A stretch of 64,000 nucleotides of DNA from Prosthecochloris marina (lineage in GTDB: Bacteria > Bacteroidota > Chlorobiia > Chlorobiales > Chlorobiaceae), in NCBI RefSeq assembly GCF_003182595.1, contig NZ_PDNZ01000003.1:186001-250000 (forward strand), given 5' to 3'. Below the pieces are notes generated by a model, which saw nothing but the letters and a program-made list of their open reading frames with translations, was not told the origin of the DNA and did not search any database. Shown here in pieces: positions 50,469-60,026 of the stretch (its first letter is position 1; each line of letters opens with the position of its first letter). Position numbers and translations under genes: made by a program.

Positions 50469-52667
50469 TCAGGCAATCAGCTTCATAAAAAAGTCGACCA
50501 CCTGAGTCAACAGTTGCTGTCCTGCACCCGCAGCATCACCAACAGGTGGCAAAGCCGGAGTATCGGTTTGATAAAAACCGTTGGCAATGAACAGGAAGAC
50601 CAGCATAAATGTACCGCCAAAATACAGGAATGTACCGGCAAGCTTCGAATCCGAAATCGTCAGTACAGGGAACCTGAAATTCACGTCACGATTAAGGAAC
50701 TTCTTGCCAAGCCATCTGACTGTACGGGTCTGAATGTCAGCACCCTCGAGACGAGACCCTCTATCTTCAAACCAGACAGCAAAACTTATGAACCAGACAA
50801 GGTGACCGATCATCAGAATGACCGACAGATGAGAGCTCGAGAAGATCGTCACGGTTTCCGTCCAGAAGTAATAGAAAATACCGGCGGAATAGTGATGTGA
50901 CAATCCGGCGACAGCGTCCCATGCTTTCGCGTCTCCTGCAGGCACACCATACATCATGGAAGCAATCCATGCGCCATCGATATACCAGCAAACGGCGGAA
51001 AGACCCTTAACACCCCACAACATCGCAAACCAGAGCTGATCCTGAATGGATACACCGCAGGTACCACCATATACAGGACCGAGGCACGGGAAGGAATAAG
51101 AGTTTTTCTTGAGACCGAGGTCATCCCACAACGGTGAAGTATGTGAGAAAAATGCAATACGAGCAAGAGCGATAAGCGAGAAAAGTGAACCGGCTACGAT
51201 CACATGAGCCATGACCCAGTCGTTAATACTTGGATCCTCGAACATCCAGTGCAAAAACGGCAAAGGTTTGAGCCAGTAAAACGACATCATGATATTGGTG
51301 CCGAAAAAGTTCAGCTCACAGATAGTGTTCCACACAATAACCGCATAGACCGAAAGCATCGTAGCGAAACAAAGCGCCATGATGGTACCGAGAATCTTGA
51401 CCTGTGCTTCCTGGTCGCGACCTTTGGCAACCCAGATGGACTTGATCTGGCTGTACAGGCCATTGATTTGAACTTTGAGCAGGTACTGCCCGCCATGATA
51501 AACACCTGCAAACACATAGAGAACGCCGCAGATGATATGGTTGAAAACAATCAGGTTGATGACAGTCCTGGCCATACCGAACGATTCACCGTTTTTGGGC
51601 AGAATCGCAAAGGCAGGAAACTCTTCAAACTCTTTGGACCCGGAAATAATCTGTCCACCTTCCTGTACAAAATCAAAACTGACACGGTTGAAGGGTTCAC
51701 CGTAAATATAGAAAACCAACTTGTCCAGCTCGGCATAGAAAGGAGCGAACGAGTCCTGTTGGAAAGCCACAAAAGCAATGACACCAAGAGCGATGTTGAT
51801 ATAGCCGATAGCGGTGAGATGCACTGAAAATGCAGCTTTCATGTCATCATTGAGATGAATTGCTGCATTTGGCGGATTCTTCCACCAGTATAGGCCAAGT
51901 GCAAAAAAGACAATAAACCAAATGAACGACATGAAGGTTTCGGAGTTTATTGTCTGGAAATCAGGGATCGGCGCAAAACCAAGCACAAACCACATGAGCA
52001 ATCCCCAACCGAGAAAGAGCAGTGACATGTAAACGGCGTGAGGTCCAAGAGCATCTTTATAGGTCTTGGCACTGGTACCTTGAAAAACAAGATCACCGAA
52101 TTTACCCAGGAATCTGAACTCGCGGAAATTACCGGCACGCCCTGTAAAAGGGTTGGTGAGATTGTGCGTCCAGTGACGCCAGCCACCAAAAATAAGAATG
52201 GAACCCGAAATAAAATGCAACACCGCCCATCCAACGAGCTTCCAGGAAGCCGCCATCAAGTCTTCGGTCTTTGCACTATAGGTATCGATACCCAACGAAA
52301 CCATTCGAGGCTTGATTGTCAGATAAAACCAGTTGTCATGAAATGCAGGCGCTCCATTCCACGGCAAAACCTGCATCCCCGACAAATAGTATATCCCCAT
52401 AACAAACCCGAGCACACCAAGCAATGCCAGATGGCCGCCAACCACCTGTTCATCGTCAAGCTTTTCGGTATCAAACACCTGATACCACTTTGTTGACCGG
52501 GTTTCTGTTCGCTGAAACAGGAAACGCCTCATTTGCGCAGCATCCTTCTCCTTGATCACGGATGCCCCGGCAGGCGCTCCATTCCCCTTTGGAGGCGGAA
52601 CCTTCCCTTTAGGAGGGGGCACCTTCCCCTTTGGCTTGACTCCAGTTGGATTCGCTTGATCAGCCAT
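50469..52667 (-). CDS. pscA: P840 reaction centre large subunit PscA
   Basis: 732 residues. Homodimeric type I reaction-centre core that binds P840 bacteriochlorophyll, antenna pigments and the FX cluster. About eleven membrane segments. The FX-binding loop reads FPCLGPVYGGTCGVS, with the two cysteines that each monomer gives to FX. The N-terminal cytoplasmic tail has two PPPKG units (KGKVPPPKGKVPPPKGNG). AAAGGAGAG precedes the ATG. It forms an operon with pscB. Confidence 0.98.
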   Translation of the reverse strand: MADQANPTGVKPKGKVPPPKGKVPPPKGNGAPAGASVIKEKDAAQMRRFLFQRTETRSTKWYQVFDTEKLDDEQVVGGHLALLGVLGFVMGIYYLSGMQVLPWNGAPAFHDNWFYLTIKPRMVSLGIDTYSAKTEDLMAASWKLVGWAVLHFISGSILIFGGWRHWTHNLTNPFTGRAGNFREFRFLGKFGDLVFQGTSAKTYKDALGPHAVYMSLLFLGWGLLMWFVLGFAPIPDFQTINSETFMSFIWFIVFFALGLYWWKNPPNAAIHLNDDMKAAFSVHLTAIGYINIALGVIAFVAFQQDSFAPFYAELDKLVFYIYGEPFNRVSFDFVQEGGQIISGSKEFEEFPAFAILPKNGESFGMARTVINLIVFNHIICGVLYVFAGVYHGGQYLLKVQINGLYSQIKSIWVAKGRDQEAQVKILGTIMALCFATMLSVYAVIVWNTICELNFFGTNIMMSFYWLKPLPFLHWMFEDPSINDWVMAHVIVAGSLFSLIALARIAFFSHTSPLWDDLGLKKNSYSFPCLGPVYGGTCGVSIQDQLWFAMLWGVKGLSAVCWYIDGAWIASMMYGVPAGDAKAWDAVAGLSHHYSAGIFYYFWTETVTIFSSSHLSVILMIGHLVWFISFAVWFEDRGSRLEGADIQTRTVRWLGKKFLNRDVNFRFPVLTISDSKLAGTFLYFGGTFMLVFLFIANGFYQTDTPALPPVGDAAGAGQQLLTQVVDFFMKLIA

Positions 52668-53077
52668 TGTATTCTCTCCTTTATTTGGACATATTAACTG
52701 GTTGAAAAAACCGTAAAGAAATATGAAGCTCGTCTTATAACTGCATGCAAATCAGAGAGTTCATGTGCGCAACCATTTCGCTAAGCTCAGCTTTGTATCG
52801 GGGTGTTACTGACCGGATCATTACCATGTGCTGCAGTTCTAAACAGATCGGGAAAAACCTTCAATGAAGCGATATCGACAATTAATTTACTAAAAAAAAT
52901 CCCAGCTATTGTAGCGATTAAGATAAGAAAATTTATTTAATAATAAATTTTTTTGGGGTGGTTCTCCAGAAGGTATGGCAACCGGATCTGTTATAATAAC
53001 TGAAGATACCGGCTCTGCCCAAACATTCCCTCCTGCGGAGCCCGGCCGAAATCATCATACAACCAAAACAGTCTATC
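52668..53077. promoter_or_regulatory. Divergent intergenic region between pscA and dapF
   Basis: 410 bases without a credible gene. It holds the pscA ribosome binding site (AAAGGAGAG on the minus strand just before 52667) and must hold the pscA promoter. AT-rich stretches lie at 52895-52955. I could not pick a convincing promoter pair or operator by eye. Confidence 0.5.
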
Positions 53078-53866
53078 ATGCAAATCAATTTTGCGAAAAT
53101 GTCGGGCGCCGGCAACGATTTCATCGTCATAGATACCATGCAGCAACCGGTCAACTTGACGGAACCTCAAATTCTCTCTCTCTGCACAAGAAGAACAGGC
53201 ATAGGAGCCGATGGACTTATTCTCGTAGAATCTTCCGAAACACTCGATTTCAGCATGCGATATTACAACGCAGATGGAAAGCCGGGTTCAATGTGCGGCA
53301 ATGGCGGTAGATGTGCAGCTTATTTTGCTTATACAACAGGGATCTCCGGCAAAACCGCCTCTTTCCAGGCAAATGGAGACCACTATAACGCATGGATAAC
53401 CGATATTGAATGTGTGAAACTGAAAATGACGGTACCCGACGATTTCAGAAGTAATTTTTATGCTAACGGCTTCTCCTGCCATTTCGTCAACACCGGATCA
53501 CCTCATACAATTATTTATACCGAGGAACTCGATACCTTCAATGTCGAAAATGCAGGGAGTGCTATCCGCAACAACAGTACACTGTTCCCGGAAGGCACCA
53601 ATGTGAATTTTCTTGAAGTTACCGGACCCGATACGCTTTCCGTCAGAACATTCGAACGCGGTGTGGAAGCCGAAACACTTGCATGCGGAACCGGAGCTGT
53701 CGCCGCTGCGTTAATGAGCTACAAACTGGAAAAAGTATCATCGACCAGCATCAGAGTAACTGTAAGAAGCGGCGATACTTTACACGTCGATTTTTCAGAC
53801 GATATGAAAGAGGTTTTTCTTTCCGGACCTGCGAAAGTAGTCTATACGGGCACCGTGAACGTTTGA
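53078..53866 (+). CDS. dapF: Diaminopimelate epimerase
   Basis: 262 residues. Converts LL- to meso-diaminopimelate for lysine and peptidoglycan. Both active-site cysteines are visible: NADGKPGSMCGNGGRCAAYF and ETLACGTGAVAAAL. The N-terminus QINFAKMSGAGNDFIVIDTM is typical. It starts the dapF-amrS-amrB run; the next gene begins 32 bases later. Confidence 0.96.
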   Translation: MQINFAKMSGAGNDFIVIDTMQQPVNLTEPQILSLCTRRTGIGADGLILVESSETLDFSMRYYNADGKPGSMCGNGGRCAAYFAYTTGISGKTASFQANGDHYNAWITDIECVKLKMTVPDDFRSNFYANGFSCHFVNTGSPHTIIYTEELDTFNVENAGSAIRNNSTLFPEGTNVNFLEVTGPDTLSVRTFERGVEAETLACGTGAVAAALMSYKLEKVSSTSIRVTVRSGDTLHVDFSDDMKEVFLSGPAKVVYTGTVNV

Positions 53867-53898
53867 TGGTTTGACAGAATATTACCCTTGACATTGTG

Positions 53899-54897
53899 AT
53901 GCCGGAAAAAGCGAAATTTTATCATGCACTCCAGGCTCATGTAGCACAATGTGATCTGTGTCATCATTTTTGCAAGATACGCGATGGCCGTTACGGCTTT
54001 TGCCGAACCCGGGTAAACCGGGGAGGAAAACTTTTCACCCTGAATTACGGGCACCCTGCTGCGATAGGAACAGATCCTGTTGAAAAAAAGCCTCTTTATC
54101 ATTTTCTACCGGGCAGCCTGACTTTTTCCCTTGGAACCTATGGCTGCAACTTCAGGTGCGACAACTGTCAAAACTGGGAAATCAGCCAAAAGTCGGGTCA
54201 CGATAGACAACCACCGTTCCGAACCGCAGTCTCTGTTGTCCAGGCTGCTCTTGCAAGAGGATGCCCATCCATTTCCTTCACCTATAACGAACCGACGATA
54301 TTCGCAGAATACGCACTGGACATCATGAAGCCCGCCCGATCAGCCGGTCTGAAAAATATCTGGGTGAGTAACGGCTATATGTCGGATTACTGTCTGGATA
54401 CGGTGGCACCATTGCTTGACGCGGTAAACATTGATCTGAAGTCAATGGATGATGCGTTTTACAGGCGAACATGCAGCGCTCTCCAGCGCCCCGTTTTGCA
54501 AAACCTTAAACGCCTTGCCCGCTCGGACATACACCTGGAGATAACAACCCTGTTACTTCCCGGTTTATCCGACTCTCCCGAAATGCTCCGGCGCCTTGCC
54601 GATTTCATTGCAGTGGAACTCGGGCCTGAAACGCCATGGCATCTTTCATCTTTCGTTCCCTGGATTTCATGGAAATCACATGACATTCCGGCTACGACAG
54701 CAGAGGGCACCGAAACGGCTCATGCGATTGGCAAAAAAGCGGGACTCGCCTATGTTTACGACCAGCACCATCACACGAGCACTCTCTGCCCAAAATGTGG
54801 GACAACCATTGTGGAACGGCACCGCTATACAACGATACGTCATGACAAAGCAGGCAGTTGCCCTGGATGCGGTTATCCCATCGTCACACAACGCTGA
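53899..54897 (+). CDS. amrS: AmmeMemoRadiSam radical SAM enzyme (AmrS)
   Basis: 332 residues from ATG 53899. Related to pyruvate-formate-lyase activating enzyme. Four N-terminal Cys (CDLCHHFC, FCRTR) precede GHPAAIGTDPVEKKPLYHFL, then the radical SAM CX3CX2C motif (YGCNFRCDNCQNWEISQ). A C-terminal zinc-ribbon-like pair (LCPKCG, SCPGCG) ends the protein. The AmmeMemoRadiSam system is a conserved but poorly understood trio of AMMECR1, Memo and radical SAM proteins. Its stop overlaps the start of the Memo gene (TGATG). Confidence 0.93.
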   Translation: MPEKAKFYHALQAHVAQCDLCHHFCKIRDGRYGFCRTRVNRGGKLFTLNYGHPAAIGTDPVEKKPLYHFLPGSLTFSLGTYGCNFRCDNCQNWEISQKSGHDRQPPFRTAVSVVQAALARGCPSISFTYNEPTIFAEYALDIMKPARSAGLKNIWVSNGYMSDYCLDTVAPLLDAVNIDLKSMDDAFYRRTCSALQRPVLQNLKRLARSDIHLEITTLLLPGLSDSPEMLRRLADFIAVELGPETPWHLSSFVPWISWKSHDIPATTAEGTETAHAIGKKAGLAYVYDQHHHTSTLCPKCGTTIVERHRYTTIRHDKAGSCPGCGYPIVTQR

Positions 54898-55772
54898 TGG
54901 AAAAAGACATGGCACCATCGACTCGACATCCTGCTTTTTCAGGCTCATTCTACCCTTCCGATCCAAATGAACTCACGGCTCTCATTGCAGCTCTCCTGGA
55001 GAGCCGGCCTGAAAAAAAGCCCGAAAAAAGAAAAATCAGGGCAATCATGGTTCCCCATGCCGGCTACAGCTACAGCGGTGATGTCGCTGCCGTAGCCTAC
55101 AATGCACTATCGAACTGCACCGTTCAAACGATTTTTCTGATCGGAAACGCCCATAGCGCACTGTTCGAAGGAATCGCACTCGATGAAAACGAGACCTGGA
55201 CCTCTCCTTTGGGAAACGTTCCGGTAAACACAGCTCTCGTGAGAAAATTACATGAACGTTATCCTGAATTTGTTCAGCTTTCAAAGAGAGCACACCAGTC
55301 GGATCATATTCTTGAAGTGCAGCTTCCTTTTCTTCAGCATTCCCTGGAACCTGGTTTTAGCATTGTTCCGTTGCTTTTCGGCAACAATCCACCGGAAATC
55401 TATGATACCTGCGCGACAATCCTTTCATCAGTTCTACAAACCGGCGACCTTGTCATAGCAAGCACGGACCTTTCTCATTACCCGTCCTTTCACAACGCCA
55501 ACGTCGTTGACAGTAGAACCCTTGAATACATTGCAAGAAAGGATATCAATGGCCTCGAGAAACACGTTCAAAGAACGTTGATGCAAAACATTCCCCGGGA
55601 AGAAACGCTTTTCTGCGGACCGGATACTATTAAAACCCTTCTGCAGCTCGCCAAACGTTTCGGCTGGACAACAGAGGTGCTTTGCTATGCAAACAGTGGC
55701 AACAAGTCTTTTGGCGACAGGGAAACTGTCGTTGGCTATGGTTCGGTAGCTTTTTTCGATGTGTTTACATGA
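54897..55772 (+). CDS. amrB: AmmeMemoRadiSam protein AmrB (Memo-like)
   Basis: 291 residues from the ATG that overlaps the amrS stop. Memo family, related to class III non-haem iron dioxygenases: RHPAFSGSFYPSDPNELTAL, the metal-site-like VPHAGYSYSGDVAA, IGNAHS, and STDLSHYPSFHNAN. It is the stand-alone Memo domain with no AMMECR1 fusion at the C-terminus. Its last 8 bases overlap the end of the convergent ABC permease gene. Confidence 0.93.
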   Translation: MEKDMAPSTRHPAFSGSFYPSDPNELTALIAALLESRPEKKPEKRKIRAIMVPHAGYSYSGDVAAVAYNALSNCTVQTIFLIGNAHSALFEGIALDENETWTSPLGNVPVNTALVRKLHERYPEFVQLSKRAHQSDHILEVQLPFLQHSLEPGFSIVPLLFGNNPPEIYDTCATILSSVLQTGDLVIASTDLSHYPSFHNANVVDSRTLEYIARKDINGLEKHVQRTLMQNIPREETLFCGPDTIKTLLQLAKRFGWTTEVLCYANSGNKSFGDRETVVGYGSVAFFDVFT

Positions 55773-56535
55773 CCCATCTTCGATGAATGTTCCTGAGTGC
55801 CAAAACGAAAAGAAGCAGTATAAAAAGGAACATCATCAGAAAATCGAATGAAAGCGGCATCATATTGTTTCCGGCAATAGCCCCGTGCAAAATGTCCGCA
55901 CCATATGTCAGAGGAAGCAGAAATGAAAGAGGTTGCAGAAAATCGGGCAGTTCACTGATTGGAAAAAACAGCCCACAGAGAAACATCATTGGAAATCGAA
56001 AAAAATTGGAAAATGTCTGTGCCTCGAAAACCTCACTGACCGATACAGCAATGAACATGGCCAGAAATGTCGAGACCACGGCAATCAGAATTACTGCAGG
56101 GACAATCGCCCCCCAAACAAATGCGGAAAAATCCGTTACAAGAACAAAACCGATAATAAAAGGAACAAAAGCATTGAGGATTCCGAAAAGTATCGCTCCG
56201 CTTGTCTTGGAGAGCATCAAAAGTCCAAGAGGAATCGGAGCAAGCAGCAAACGCTCAAAAGCTTTTGCCTTGCGTTCAAATGTTACTGTTACAGCCAACA
56301 TGGAAGTTGTTCCGAACAAAATGGAAATCGAAACCATACCCGGAAGTAAAGAGAGAATATTCTCCGAACCCATGCCCGATTTCACGAAAAACATCCCTGT
56401 CCATACGAGGGGAAAAAGCAACCCCCAGCTGATATTCGGCGGCTTGAGGTAATATGCCCGCATATCCTTCATAAGGATACTCATGAACGCTGTAAGCAGC
56501 TTTCCTTTCCTATCATTTTCTCCGCGAACGACCAT
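55765..56535 (-). CDS. ABC-2 type transporter permease
   Basis: 256 residues, about six membrane segments (for example NAFVPFIIGFVLVTDFSAFV and AIVPAVILIAVVSTFLAMFI), with the ABC-2 signature FFRFPMMFLCGLFFPISELP before the last pair. Partner of the ATPase encoded 4 bases upstream. It is an exporter by family; the substrate (drug, lipid or polysaccharide) is not evident. Confidence 0.9.
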   Translation of the reverse strand: MVVRGENDRKGKLLTAFMSILMKDMRAYYLKPPNISWGLLFPLVWTGMFFVKSGMGSENILSLLPGMVSISILFGTTSMLAVTVTFERKAKAFERLLLAPIPLGLLMLSKTSGAILFGILNAFVPFIIGFVLVTDFSAFVWGAIVPAVILIAVVSTFLAMFIAVSVSEVFEAQTFSNFFRFPMMFLCGLFFPISELPDFLQPLSFLLPLTYGADILHGAIAGNNMMPLSFDFLMMFLFILLLFVLALRNIHRRWVM

Positions 56536-56539
56536 TACT

Positions 56540-57490
56540 CTATTTATCCATTACCCCCGCCTTGAGACCGGTAACCCTCACAAAAACATCCTCGAGCGAC
56601 AACGCCGTCCTTTTGACCTCTGCGACTTCAAATCCTTGATCCTCAAACAACCGCACAACTGCTCCTACATTGATCTTTCCGGTTGATTCGATGCGAATCC
56701 CTCCATTGGCCGCTCGATCAATGCTGTAGTCAGGAAAAAGATTGCCAAGCACCTTCAGATTCGGAACCTCCGGCCCCAAAACCGAAACCTGCACCACTTC
56801 CCGATCCTCCACAGGCTTTAAAAGATTATTCACGGAATCAACCCTGACAATCAATCCATTCACCATAAAGGCGATACGATCACACATTCTTTCAGCTTCT
56901 TCGATATAATGTGTCGTCAAAAAAATGGTGGTACCTGAACGATGCAGTTCTTGCAGAACTTCCCGGGTCAGACGGGCACTCTGCACATCGATCCCTGTTG
57001 TAGGCTCATCAAGGAAAAGTATCGGAGGAGAGTGCATTATCCCGGCAGCGATGGTCAACCGCCGTTTCATACCTCTTGAATACCCTGAAAACCGTCTTTC
57101 CGCCACCCCGGCAAGGCCAAACAGTTCCAGCAGTTCGCCTGCCCTTGCCTTCCGCTCTGTCAACCGCATGCCATACAGCCCTCCGCAGAAACAGAGATTG
57201 TCATACCCGCTGAGCTCGGGATAAAGATTGCTTTCATCAGGTACCACACCGATAAGGTGTTGTGCCGATTTCGGTTTTTTTGCACAATCGATACCCCCGA
57301 CCGTAATCGTTCCGGCATCGGGACGCGCCAATCCTGTCAACATGTTGATTGTAGTGGTTTTTCCTGCCCCATTGGGCCCGAGAAATCCGAAAAGCTCACC
57401 ATCCATGACGTCGAAGGATATCCCGTCAACGGCCACCACATCTCCGAATGATTTCCTGAGTCCTGAAACTTTTATGCGCGTTTTCGACAT
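56540..57490 (-). CDS. ABC transporter ATP-binding protein
   Basis: 316 residues from ATG 57490 (MSKTRIKVSGL); an in-frame GTG at 57526 gives 12 more. Walker A GPNGAGKTTTINML, signature YSRGMKRRLTIAAG, Walker B ILFLDEPTTGID and the H-loop TTHYIEEAERMCD are intact. The ~95-residue C-terminal extension is typical of DrrA/NatA-type exporters. It pairs with the permease at 55765. Confidence 0.93.
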   Translation of the reverse strand: MSKTRIKVSGLRKSFGDVVAVDGISFDVMDGELFGFLGPNGAGKTTTINMLTGLARPDAGTITVGGIDCAKKPKSAQHLIGVVPDESNLYPELSGYDNLCFCGGLYGMRLTERKARAGELLELFGLAGVAERRFSGYSRGMKRRLTIAAGIMHSPPILFLDEPTTGIDVQSARLTREVLQELHRSGTTIFLTTHYIEEAERMCDRIAFMVNGLIVRVDSVNNLLKPVEDREVVQVSVLGPEVPNLKVLGNLFPDYSIDRAANGGIRIESTGKINVGAVVRLFEDQGFEVAEVKRTALSLEDVFVRVTGLKAGVMDK

Positions 57491-57601
57491 CGCCTTTATT
57501 AATAATAGGTTACCCACCTCCCTCACTGGCTCAGAAAGTCACCATGATACCAGGCTTCCCAGAAGAAGTTCATAGCAACGCCCCATCGACACAGGGCAGA
57601 T

Positions 57602-58174
57602 TCAAAGTACATCGAGCTCCGATCTCCTCAGTGGCTTCCAAAACCATTTGCGCACACCTGTATCCTGATCGAACTGTTTTTTCAGTATGTCATATCCCCG
57701 ATGATCGACAAAAAACCACCCCAGCAATGACAATGTAACCCATGCGTAATCACTGATATTCAAGAGTGCTATCCCACCTTTCTGGACAACAAGCATCCAG
57801 GCGGCAATGATAATGGTCAAGATGCTTAATCCTTTAAAACCATACTGGTAGAAAGGATTACGCATGCTTTTGACAAAGCATTCGAACGTTTGTTCATCAT
57901 GACAACCGTGTCGACTGAGAAAATGACCGATCCTGCGCACCGACCAAAGTTCACGAAGGATGAAACAGTCGCAGACCAGCGCGACAAACGGCGCTATATA
58001 GACCGTTCCGAACAAAGTGATATCCGAAACCCCCTGTGAACCGATGATATCAATTTTTCCAATCGTTCCGATACCAAAAAGTGTTGTCAGAAACGTTAGC
58101 TTTGTCATATCGATCCTTGAACGCCTTTCGAGCGTTTGCAAAATCTCCTCGTGTAATTTGTCCTCGAAGTTCAT
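57602..58174 (-). CDS. Small membrane protein of unknown function
   Basis: 190 residues from ATG 58174, which has a perfect AGGAGG five bases upstream; an in-frame start at 58210 is unlikely. A charged N-terminal helix (NFEDKLHEEILQTLERRSRI) is followed by about four hydrophobic segments (LTFLTTLFGIGTIGKI; VYIAPFVALVCDCFILREL; LSILTIIIAAWMLVVQKG; WVTLSLLGWFFVDHRG). I do not recognise the family. It is monocistronic, upstream of the ABC pair. Confidence 0.7.
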   Translation of the reverse strand: MNFEDKLHEEILQTLERRSRIDMTKLTFLTTLFGIGTIGKIDIIGSQGVSDITLFGTVYIAPFVALVCDCFILRELWSVRRIGHFLSRHGCHDEQTFECFVKSMRNPFYQYGFKGLSILTIIIAAWMLVVQKGGIALLNISDYAWVTLSLLGWFFVDHRGYDILKKQFDQDTGVRKWFWKPLRRSELDVL

Positions 58175-58302
58175 TGTTACCTCCTGGAGCGTCATTTGTT
58201 GGCAAACCATTCAGAAGCAAAAATTACGCAATTCCTTGCACTTCCAGGCACACGCTGTCGCAAGGGAGATTTAAGGAAACTCTTACCATACCGTTATAAA
58301 CT

Positions 58303-59049
58303 TCATGACCCGGGCTTAACGAAAGAAACAACTCCCCTCTTGCGCATAATCCTGTAAATACGTTCCGCCTTTCGCCGAACATATGGCGAAGCACTCTCAG
58401 GCGTGTACTTGCGTGGATTGGGTAGCACCGCAGCAAGCCTCGCCGCTTGCCGTGCAGTAAGCGACCGGGCTCTTTTCCCGTAGTAATACAACGCTGCTTT
58501 TTCGATACCGAAAATTCCATCGCCCCATTCGACAACGTTGAGGTAAAGCTCCAGGATTCTCTTTTTGGACAAGCTACGTTCGAGGCGCCATGTAAGTATC
58601 GCTTCTTTGATCTTTCGAACCGGGTTTTTTGAAGGTGAAAGATAAAGATTCTTGGCAAGCTGCTGGGTAATTGTACTGGCACCGAAAGCAAATCGCCTCT
58701 TTTCGATGTTTTTTTCAATCGCAAGCTCAATTGCCCCATAATCAAAACCGTCATGCTCCCAGAACTTGTCATCTTCCGATATCAGCACAGCATCTTGCAC
58801 ATAACGGGAAATGCGTGTAAGCGGCACCCAATCCTTACTGATTGTTTTTTCATCCCCTTCAATTTCCCACTGCCGTTCTCGATACTGCATAAAGGCGGTT
58901 TTTTCAGGGTTGTTCTCCTGAAGCTCTTTAACATCCGGAACAAACCAGTATCTGCCTATATCGAAGAGCACCAGGAGCAGAAAAAGCCCTATTATTTGCG
59001 TAATCAGTTTCATCGGAGTTGGGGATTTTGCAAAAAAACAGTCCGGCAT
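58303..59049 (-). CDS. mtgA: Monofunctional peptidoglycan glycosyltransferase
   Basis: 248 residues; an internal ATG at 59013 (MKLITQIIGLFLLL) may be the true start, since it places the membrane anchor at the very N-terminus. GT51 domain without a transpeptidase: catalytic Glu motif ISEDDKFWEHDGFDYGAIE, FGASTITQQLAKNLYLSPSK, RKIKEAILTWRLERSLSKKR and ILELYLNVVEWGDGIFG. It polymerises lipid II into glycan strands at the outer face of the inner membrane. Confidence 0.95.
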   Translation of the reverse strand: MPDCFFAKSPTPMKLITQIIGLFLLLVLFDIGRYWFVPDVKELQENNPEKTAFMQYRERQWEIEGDEKTISKDWVPLTRISRYVQDAVLISEDDKFWEHDGFDYGAIELAIEKNIEKRRFAFGASTITQQLAKNLYLSPSKNPVRKIKEAILTWRLERSLSKKRILELYLNVVEWGDGIFGIEKAALYYYGKRARSLTARQAARLAAVLPNPRKYTPESASPYVRRKAERIYRIMRKRGVVSFVKPGS

Positions 59050-59206
59050 TGCATCCCGGTCATGAGTTTTTTATCATAATCTTTTACGTGACTTTTTTTG
59101 CCGGTCATTCCTCGTGGCAAACGGAAACTATATTTCCACAATGGCTTTTCGATCCAGATTACTTATATGCCATTACTATGTATCACTGAACCAATCAAAG
59201 ATAAAC

Positions 59207-59737
59207 ATGAAACGCTTTTTTTCACCTCTTGTGCTCGGAGCATTATTGATCGTTTCAACAACAACTTTCTCCGCATGTCAGCAGCAAACCGATCCTGTTG
59301 CCGAAAAACAGCCTGAAGCAGCTGAAGCACCGAAAATTCCTGCCGAAACAAACACCGGGTCCGTTCCAGAAAGTAACCCTGAAATCATTGCACAAAAAGA
59401 AGCAGCCGAAGCTGCCCGGCAAGAAGCGGAAACAATCTATCAAAACAACTGTCAATCGTGTCACTCGATGACACCACCGGCAATAAGCGCCCCCCCGATC
59501 GTCGCTCTTGCCGGGCAGTACCGAGCCCGCTACAGCAAAAAAGCTGGAGCGGTCGCCGATATGGTATCGTTCATGAAAGAGCCATCGGTAGGCAAATCCA
59601 TCCTTGGCTCTTCAACGTTTGAACGCTTCGGTTTGATGCCGGCGATATCCTTGCCGGATGAAGAACTGGAAAAAGTCGCCGGCTGGCTCTGGGACCAATA
59701 CGATCCTAATTTTCAAGGTGGCGGCGACTGCCAGTAG
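59207..59737 (+). CDS. Small c-type cytochrome with a signal sequence (copy 1)
   Basis: 176 residues from ATG 59207. The N-terminal hydrophobic segment ends in FSAC (Cys24), a near-lipobox, so this may be a lipoprotein. An Ala/Glu-rich spacer (about 28-75) leads to one class I cytochrome domain: CQSCH at 82-86 binds haem and the Met in FGLMPAI is the probable sixth ligand. The C-terminus LPDEELEKVAGWLWDQYDP is shared almost exactly with copy 2 at 60027. It is probably a periplasmic electron carrier in the photosynthetic or sulfide-oxidation chain; the partner is not known. Confidence 0.88.
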   Translation: MKRFFSPLVLGALLIVSTTTFSACQQQTDPVAEKQPEAAEAPKIPAETNTGSVPESNPEIIAQKEAAEAARQEAETIYQNNCQSCHSMTPPAISAPPIVALAGQYRARYSKKAGAVADMVSFMKEPSVGKSILGSSTFERFGLMPAISLPDEELEKVAGWLWDQYDPNFQGGGDCQ

Positions 59738-59761
59738 AAAACCGTATGTATACCGCGCATG

Positions 59762-59936
59762 AAAAAAGAGGCTGATCCACGACAATCGGTCACCATGCAT
59801 ACGTTTCAGGCAGAGAGTCATGCCGCACTTGATGCGGCATCCATACTGACTTTCTTTGCAAAATGGATCCTCGGGTCAAGCCCGAGGATGACTACATGAA
59901 GAAAAATTGCAGGACCAATGAATCAGCCTCTTTTTT
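59762..59936. mobile_element. REP/MITE-like element with 15-bp terminal inverted repeats
   Basis: AAAAAAGAGGCTGAT (59762-59776) and its perfect complement (59922-59936) flank a region with two strong hairpins: ATGCCGCA-ctt-gaTGCGGCAT (59820-59840) and CCTCGGG-tcaa-GCCCGAGG (59869-59887). An outer GTCAT/ATGAC pair and an inner ATCCAT/ATGGAT pair link the hairpins into a branched structure (59817-59892). This is the form of REP-type palindromic elements found in many copies in other genomes. It separates the two cytochrome genes. The outer right arm plus T-run can also act as a terminator. Confidence 0.7.
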
Positions 59937-60026
59937 GTGCTGTTTTATAATGACACCCGAACCGAATATCTTGTATTTATGCGTTCCTTTTGTTGGTAGT
60001 TTTCAAAGAACCAGATATCCATGAAC

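Noticed and set aside
55787..56452. 221-codon plus-strand frame opposite the ABC permease
   Set aside because: The reverse frame has obvious membrane segments and the ABC-2 motif; this one is a compositional shadow.
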